The translations under genes and the position numbers were made by a program. Shown here in pieces: positions 61,074-64,000 of a stretch of 64,000 bases of DNA. Every line of letters begins with the position of its first letter. Position 1 is the stretch's first letter. The stretch spans positions 1 through 64,000 of IMG/VR virus record IMGVR_UViG_3300020187_003007. One strand, written 5' to 3'. The notes under the pieces were generated by a model, which made no database searches, was not told the DNA's origin, and worked only from the letters and a program-made list of their open reading frames with translations. Origin of the DNA: a virus.

Positions 61074-61540
61074 AGAAGAAACCTTACAAGAAATTTACTA
61101 AATTTCGACAAGGCATATACAAACCAGTTCACAGCGAGAAGTACGACGGTTCAAAATACCCTAGATATCTAAGCAGCTGGGAATTAAAGTTTTTTAAATG
61201 GTGCGATATAAACCCTACAGTATTGAAATGGTCCAGTGAGTCGGTATGTGTACCTTATATATCACCAGTAGACGGTAAGATGCATCGGTACTTTGTTGAT
61301 AATGTGGTACATATACAAGAAGGAGCAAAGGTTGTTAAATATCTAATAGAGATAAAGCCATACAAACAAACAAAGCCACCTGTAACAACCGGCAAGAAAA
61401 AACGAACCACGTTAGTACATGAGGCTGCTACATGGGGTGTCAATCAAGCTAAATGGCAGGCAGCAATGAAGTGGGCTGATAAAAACGGCTACATCTTCCA
61501 ACTAGTGACTGAGAAAGATTTTACATTATTCTCTAGATAG
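61070..61540 (+). CDS. gp4: Head completion nuclease-like protein gp4
   Basis: 156 residues from GTG 61070, inside the previous stop (GTGA). YPRYLSSWELKFFKWCDINP, VLKWSSESVCVPYISPVDGK, HRYFVDNVVHIQ and YLIEIKPYKQTKPP match the gp4/gp50-type head completion protein of T4. The E, D and E-x-K residues fit a PD-(D/E)xK nuclease-like site. gp4 acts after DNA packaging, before tail joining. Strong match by motif order and length. Confidence 0.85.
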   Translation: MKKKPYKKFTKFRQGIYKPVHSEKYDGSKYPRYLSSWELKFFKWCDINPTVLKWSSESVCVPYISPVDGKMHRYFVDNVVHIQEGAKVVKYLIEIKPYKQTKPPVTTGKKKRTTLVHEAATWGVNQAKWQAAMKWADKNGYIFQLVTEKDFTLFSR

Positions 61541-61581
61541 TAGTAGAATTTCTAGTTTTAGAGATAAGTAATTAGAATCAT

Positions 61582-62268
61582 ATGCACGCTAACCTATTAA
61601 TAGAGACAACAGATCCAAGTGATTTTGAATACATTATTGAAGAACGTAATGCTAAAGGTGATCAGAATGTTTATATCAAAGGACCTTACGCAATGGCAGG
61701 AGCTTCTAATAAAAATGGCAGAATATACTGCGAGAAGGAGATGGCTAAAGAGGTTAAAAGGTATACAGAGCAGATGATCGACACTAAAAGAGCTTTAGGT
61801 GAGTTGAACCATCCAACTAGTGCTGATGTCGATCTAGAGAGAGCATGTCATATGGTGACTGAGTTAAATGCATGTCCTCACAATAGAGGTGTATACATCG
61901 GAAAGTCCAAGGTATTAAGCACACCGACCGGGGCAATCGTCAAGTCTTTAATCAATGATGGATGCAGTGTAGGAATGAGCACAAGGAGTCTGGGTAAGTT
62001 GGTTCAATCTGAAGACAATTCTGGAGAGAATCACGTACAAGACATGCGCTTAGTAGCTATCGATTGTGTTGCAGATCCTAGTTTTGGAGAAGCGTTTGTT
62101 AATGGTATTCTAGAAAGCAAACAATTTATTCTCAACCAGTCTGGTATGTACGTGGAAGCGTACGATAAATTTGAAAAAGGATTAGCTAACATGCCGAAGA
62201 ATGATGTACAGGATTATTTAAAGAACAATATTTTAACGTTTATTGAATCAATCAAACAAAAACTATAA
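61582..62268 (+). CDS. gp21: Prohead core protease gp21
   Basis: 228 residues. MIDTKRALGELNHPTSADVD holds the catalytic His (residue 77) and CSVGMSTRSLGKL the nucleophile Ser (133); VYIKGPYAMAGASNKNGRIY is the conserved first strand region. It cleaves scaffold, internal proteins and gp23 after L/I-x-E during head maturation, which ties it to the capsid-targeting-like leaders at the left of the window. An ATAAGTA (61564-61570) upstream may be a weak late promoter. The next gene starts inside its stop (TAATG). Confidence 0.93.
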   Translation: MHANLLIETTDPSDFEYIIEERNAKGDQNVYIKGPYAMAGASNKNGRIYCEKEMAKEVKRYTEQMIDTKRALGELNHPTSADVDLERACHMVTELNACPHNRGVYIGKSKVLSTPTGAIVKSLINDGCSVGMSTRSLGKLVQSEDNSGENHVQDMRLVAIDCVADPSFGEAFVNGILESKQFILNQSGMYVEAYDKFEKGLANMPKNDVQDYLKNNILTFIESIKQKL

Positions 62269-62441
62269 TGACCAGACCTAACAACAACCCAAATGAACGC
62301 CAACCAGTCATGAAATTTATCAGCGATATTGGCAATAAAAACTACGCAGCTGCGAAGGATTCACTCAAGGTGGCGATAGAAAAAAAGCTATTTAACAAGA
62401 TAAATGCTAACAAAAACATAAATATATTTAGAGATGAGTGA
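62268..62441 (+). CDS. Small prohead core protein (gp67/gp68-like position)
   Basis: 57 residues, ATG overlapping the gp21 stop (TAATG) and 8 nt of overlap with gp22. After an Asn/Pro-rich start comes NKNYAAAKDSLKVAIEKKLF and a basic end. The N-Y-A-A-A-K-x-S-L-K helix is typical of the small core proteins that accompany gp21 and gp22 in T4-like phages. The late promoter for gp22 lies inside its 3' end. Confidence 0.65.
   Translation: MTRPNNNPNERQPVMKFISDIGNKNYAAAKDSLKVAIEKKLFNKINANKNINIFRDE
62417..62424 (+). promoter_or_regulatory. T4-type late promoter of gp22
   Basis: CATAAATA within the small core gene, 9 nt before the ATG at 62434. Confidence 0.65.
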
Positions 62442-63351
62442 AAAACAAATTAATAACCAACTTAAAGATCTAGGCGACGGAATCCTCACAGAGGAAACTC
62501 TAGCAGAACTAGAAACATCATTCCATGAATCAGTAGACGAGTTAGCTCAATTACGTGTTGAGAAAGCACTAGTTGAACAAGACGAAGAACATGCTGTTAA
62601 ACTCGAGAAGCTTTTAGAAGCTATCGATAGTGATCACACTAACAAACTTCAAAAGGTTGTAGAGGCTATCGACAAAAATCACTCAGAAAAATTAGTCGCT
62701 CTCGTAGAGAAGTTCAAAACGGAAATTGATGGAGACGCTAAAGTGTTTAAAGAAGGCTTAGTAGACAACATCAGCAACTACTTAGACTTGTATGTTGAAG
62801 AGACTTTACCAGTAGCAGACATTCAAGAGGCTATTAAGAATAAACATGCAGTAACAGTATTAGAAGGATTAAGAAAAGCATTATCAGTTGACAATGCGCT
62901 TTCAAATGAGTCAGTACGGGAAGCTGTTATGGACGGTAAACGTCAAATCGATGAGGCTTCTACTACAGCAATCAAGTTAGCTGAAGAGAACAAAGTTTTA
63001 AAAGAAAACTTAAGTGCTCAACGTGCTGAATTAGCACTGGACAAGCTCACAGAAGGTCTACCTGCTAGCAAAAGACGTCACATGTACAAAGTACTTGAAG
63101 GCAAGTCCGCACAATTTATTAACGAGAACTTCCAATACACATTGGACATGTTCGAGAAAAATGAAAAATCTAAACTAACCGATCTCAAGGCAGAAGCCAC
63201 TAGTGGCAAGAGAGTCATCGATCGTCCAGTTTCAAAGCAAGCACCTGTTATTAAAGAGAGTGTTGAATCCCAAATCGAGCAAGTAGAACCTGACAACAAA
63301 CAAGACGGTCATCTATTTAACAATTATATGGGTGAGCTTAAGAAATGGTAA
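62434..63351 (+). CDS. gp22: Prohead scaffold protein gp22
   Basis: 305 residues. LAQLRVEKALVEQDEEHAVK then LEKLLEAIDSDHTNKLQKVV with E-A-I-D-K-N-H is the repeated helical signature of gp22, the main core scaffold on which the T4 prohead assembles and which gp21 later degrades. The rest is highly charged and helical. Short L/I-x-E sites occur throughout, as expected for a protease substrate. gp23 follows after 52 nt. Confidence 0.93.
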   Translation: MSEKQINNQLKDLGDGILTEETLAELETSFHESVDELAQLRVEKALVEQDEEHAVKLEKLLEAIDSDHTNKLQKVVEAIDKNHSEKLVALVEKFKTEIDGDAKVFKEGLVDNISNYLDLYVEETLPVADIQEAIKNKHAVTVLEGLRKALSVDNALSNESVREAVMDGKRQIDEASTTAIKLAEENKVLKENLSAQRAELALDKLTEGLPASKRRHMYKVLEGKSAQFINENFQYTLDMFEKNEKSKLTDLKAEATSGKRVIDRPVSKQAPVIKESVESQIEQVEPDNKQDGHLFNNYMGELKKW

Positions 63352-63416
63352 CATCAATTTTAAATGAGGCTTCACAGCCTGAGTATGTAAGGAAATTAAT
63401 AATATGTCACAGGTAA
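63345..63416 (+). CDS. Possible micro-ORF between gp22 and gp23
   Basis: A 23-codon frame (MVTSILNEASQPEYVRKLI and 4 more residues) overlapping the gp22 stop (ATGGTAA) and the gp23 start. It contains L-N-E followed by A, a gp21-type cleavage site. It may couple translation of gp22 and gp23, or be chance. Confidence 0.25.
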   Translation: MVTSILNEASQPEYVRKLIICHR

Positions 63417-64000
63417 AACCCGCACAATCATATATTGATGAGGAAAGAGCTGGAACACTTCTTGAGAAGTGGGCACCAGTTTTGGATTACACATCCGATA
63501 ACGTTAAACCTATCACCGATGATCATTCTCGTTTGAACACCGCTATTCTCTTGGAAAACCAAGAGTCATGGTGCTTGAAAGAAAATTCAGCTGGTGGTGG
63601 AGCAGGCGGAGTCTTCGGATCTGCTGGAAGCATGGGTCAAGGAGGCGCAATGACGCCTGCTCAAGACTTTTACGCTACTGGCGATGCACGTCTTCCAAAA
63701 ATTCTCATCCCAATGATTCGTCGTACATTCCCTGAACTAATTACTAATGAGATCGTAGGCGTCCAACCTATGAGTGGTCCAGTAGGGCTTGCTTTTGCAA
63801 TGCGTTACAAATACGAAAATGAATCTTTGGGTTCAACAGGTATTGACGGACACACTAATGGGTCAACAACTACTGGTAAAAACGGCCAACCTCGTACAGC
63901 AGGAAATGCTCCTGATAACGAAGCCGGATACCAGAAGTTAGACACACGTTTCACAGGTGCATCTTCTGCTGCTTTAAGTGGAGACGCTGGACTCGGAATC
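63404..64000 (+). CDS. gp23: Major capsid protein gp23 (5' part, runs off the window)
   Basis: The first 199 residues are present. LLEKWAPVLDYTS, AILLENQESWCLKEN, ARLPKILIPMIRRTFPELIT, NEIVGVQPMSGPVGLAFAMR match the N-terminal half of T4 gp23 (KWKPLLEG, KIFENQEKDF, VGVQPM-type motif). gp21 should remove the first 50-65 residues; the best site is L-K-E before N-S-A-G-G, about residue 62. A Shine-Dalgarno AAGGA is about 10 nt upstream. Very high expression is expected. Confidence 0.95.
   Translation, partial: MSQVKPAQSYIDEERAGTLLEKWAPVLDYTSDNVKPITDDHSRLNTAILLENQESWCLKENSAGGGAGGVFGSAGSMGQGGAMTPAQDFYATGDARLPKILIPMIRRTFPELITNEIVGVQPMSGPVGLAFAMRYKYENESLGSTGIDGHTNGSTTTGKNGQPRTAGNAPDNEAGYQKLDTRFTGASSAALSGDAGLGI

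Overview
The window comes from a T4-like myovirus (contractile-tailed Caudoviricetes). The right edge carries the T4 head block in order: gp4-like head completion protein, gp21 prohead protease, a small core protein, gp22 scaffold and the start of gp23 major capsid protein. Elsewhere there are a gp15-like tail sheath stabiliser, a gp62-like clamp-loader subunit, PhoH, and repeated TATAAATA-type late promoters. Base composition is A+T rich and the fibre modules resemble those of marine T4-like phages. Four promoters of the form TTGNNN-N17-TATAAT point to a host with an ordinary sigma-70, probably a proteobacterium. The host itself cannot be named from this sequence.

Layout. (1) 1-7700: small late genes, many with an N-terminal segment like the T4 capsid-targeting sequence followed by an L/I-x-E cleavage site. 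They include a histone-H1/Hc1-like basic protein and a nucleotidyltransferase. Interleaved are early-promoter genes for 7-deazaguanine synthesis (FolE, QueD, QueE) and a P-loop kinase. (2) 7700-15100: PhoH, a first glycosyltransferase/methyltransferase cluster, a DUF366-like protein, gp62-like, GroES-like and DUF2693-like proteins, a 560-bp gene-poor gap, and a membrane-active candidate internal head protein. (3) 15100-36100: gp15-like protein and a very large block of fibre/structural genes, one of 2914 codons, built from 14-residue Trp repeats, DTTDG repeats, propeller-like and LamG-like domains. (4) 36100-55800: a cassette of about 20 glycan genes. It covers GDP-fucose synthesis (Gmd, Fcl, a mannose-phosphate isomerase-type cupin), UDP-glucose dehydrogenase, UDP-galactopyranose mutase, GT2/GT10/GT11-like/GT77-like/GT90/GT92-like transferases, two sulfotransferases, an SGNH protein and cupins. 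(5) 55800-64000: another repeat-rich fibre gene paralogous to those in (3), then the head block.

How it fits together. Promoter type appears to sort function. Deazaguanine genes and one glycosyltransferase operon have sigma-70 promoters. Candidate packaged proteins, fibres, scaffold and the glycan cassette have late promoters. This suggests, without proving it, that the cassette makes a fucosylated and sulfated sugar for the virion itself, most likely on the Ser/Thr-rich fibres beside it.

The most unusual signals are: (a) both early and late promoters sit so close to the ATG (typically 5-7 nt from the -10 element) that many mRNAs should be leaderless; (b) two adjacent genes whose conserved N-termini have no ATG/GTG/TTG start; (c) an array of unrelated proteins sharing a capsid-targeting-like N-terminus; (d) a coiled-coil plus GT90 fusion inside a large late-expressed glycan cassette.
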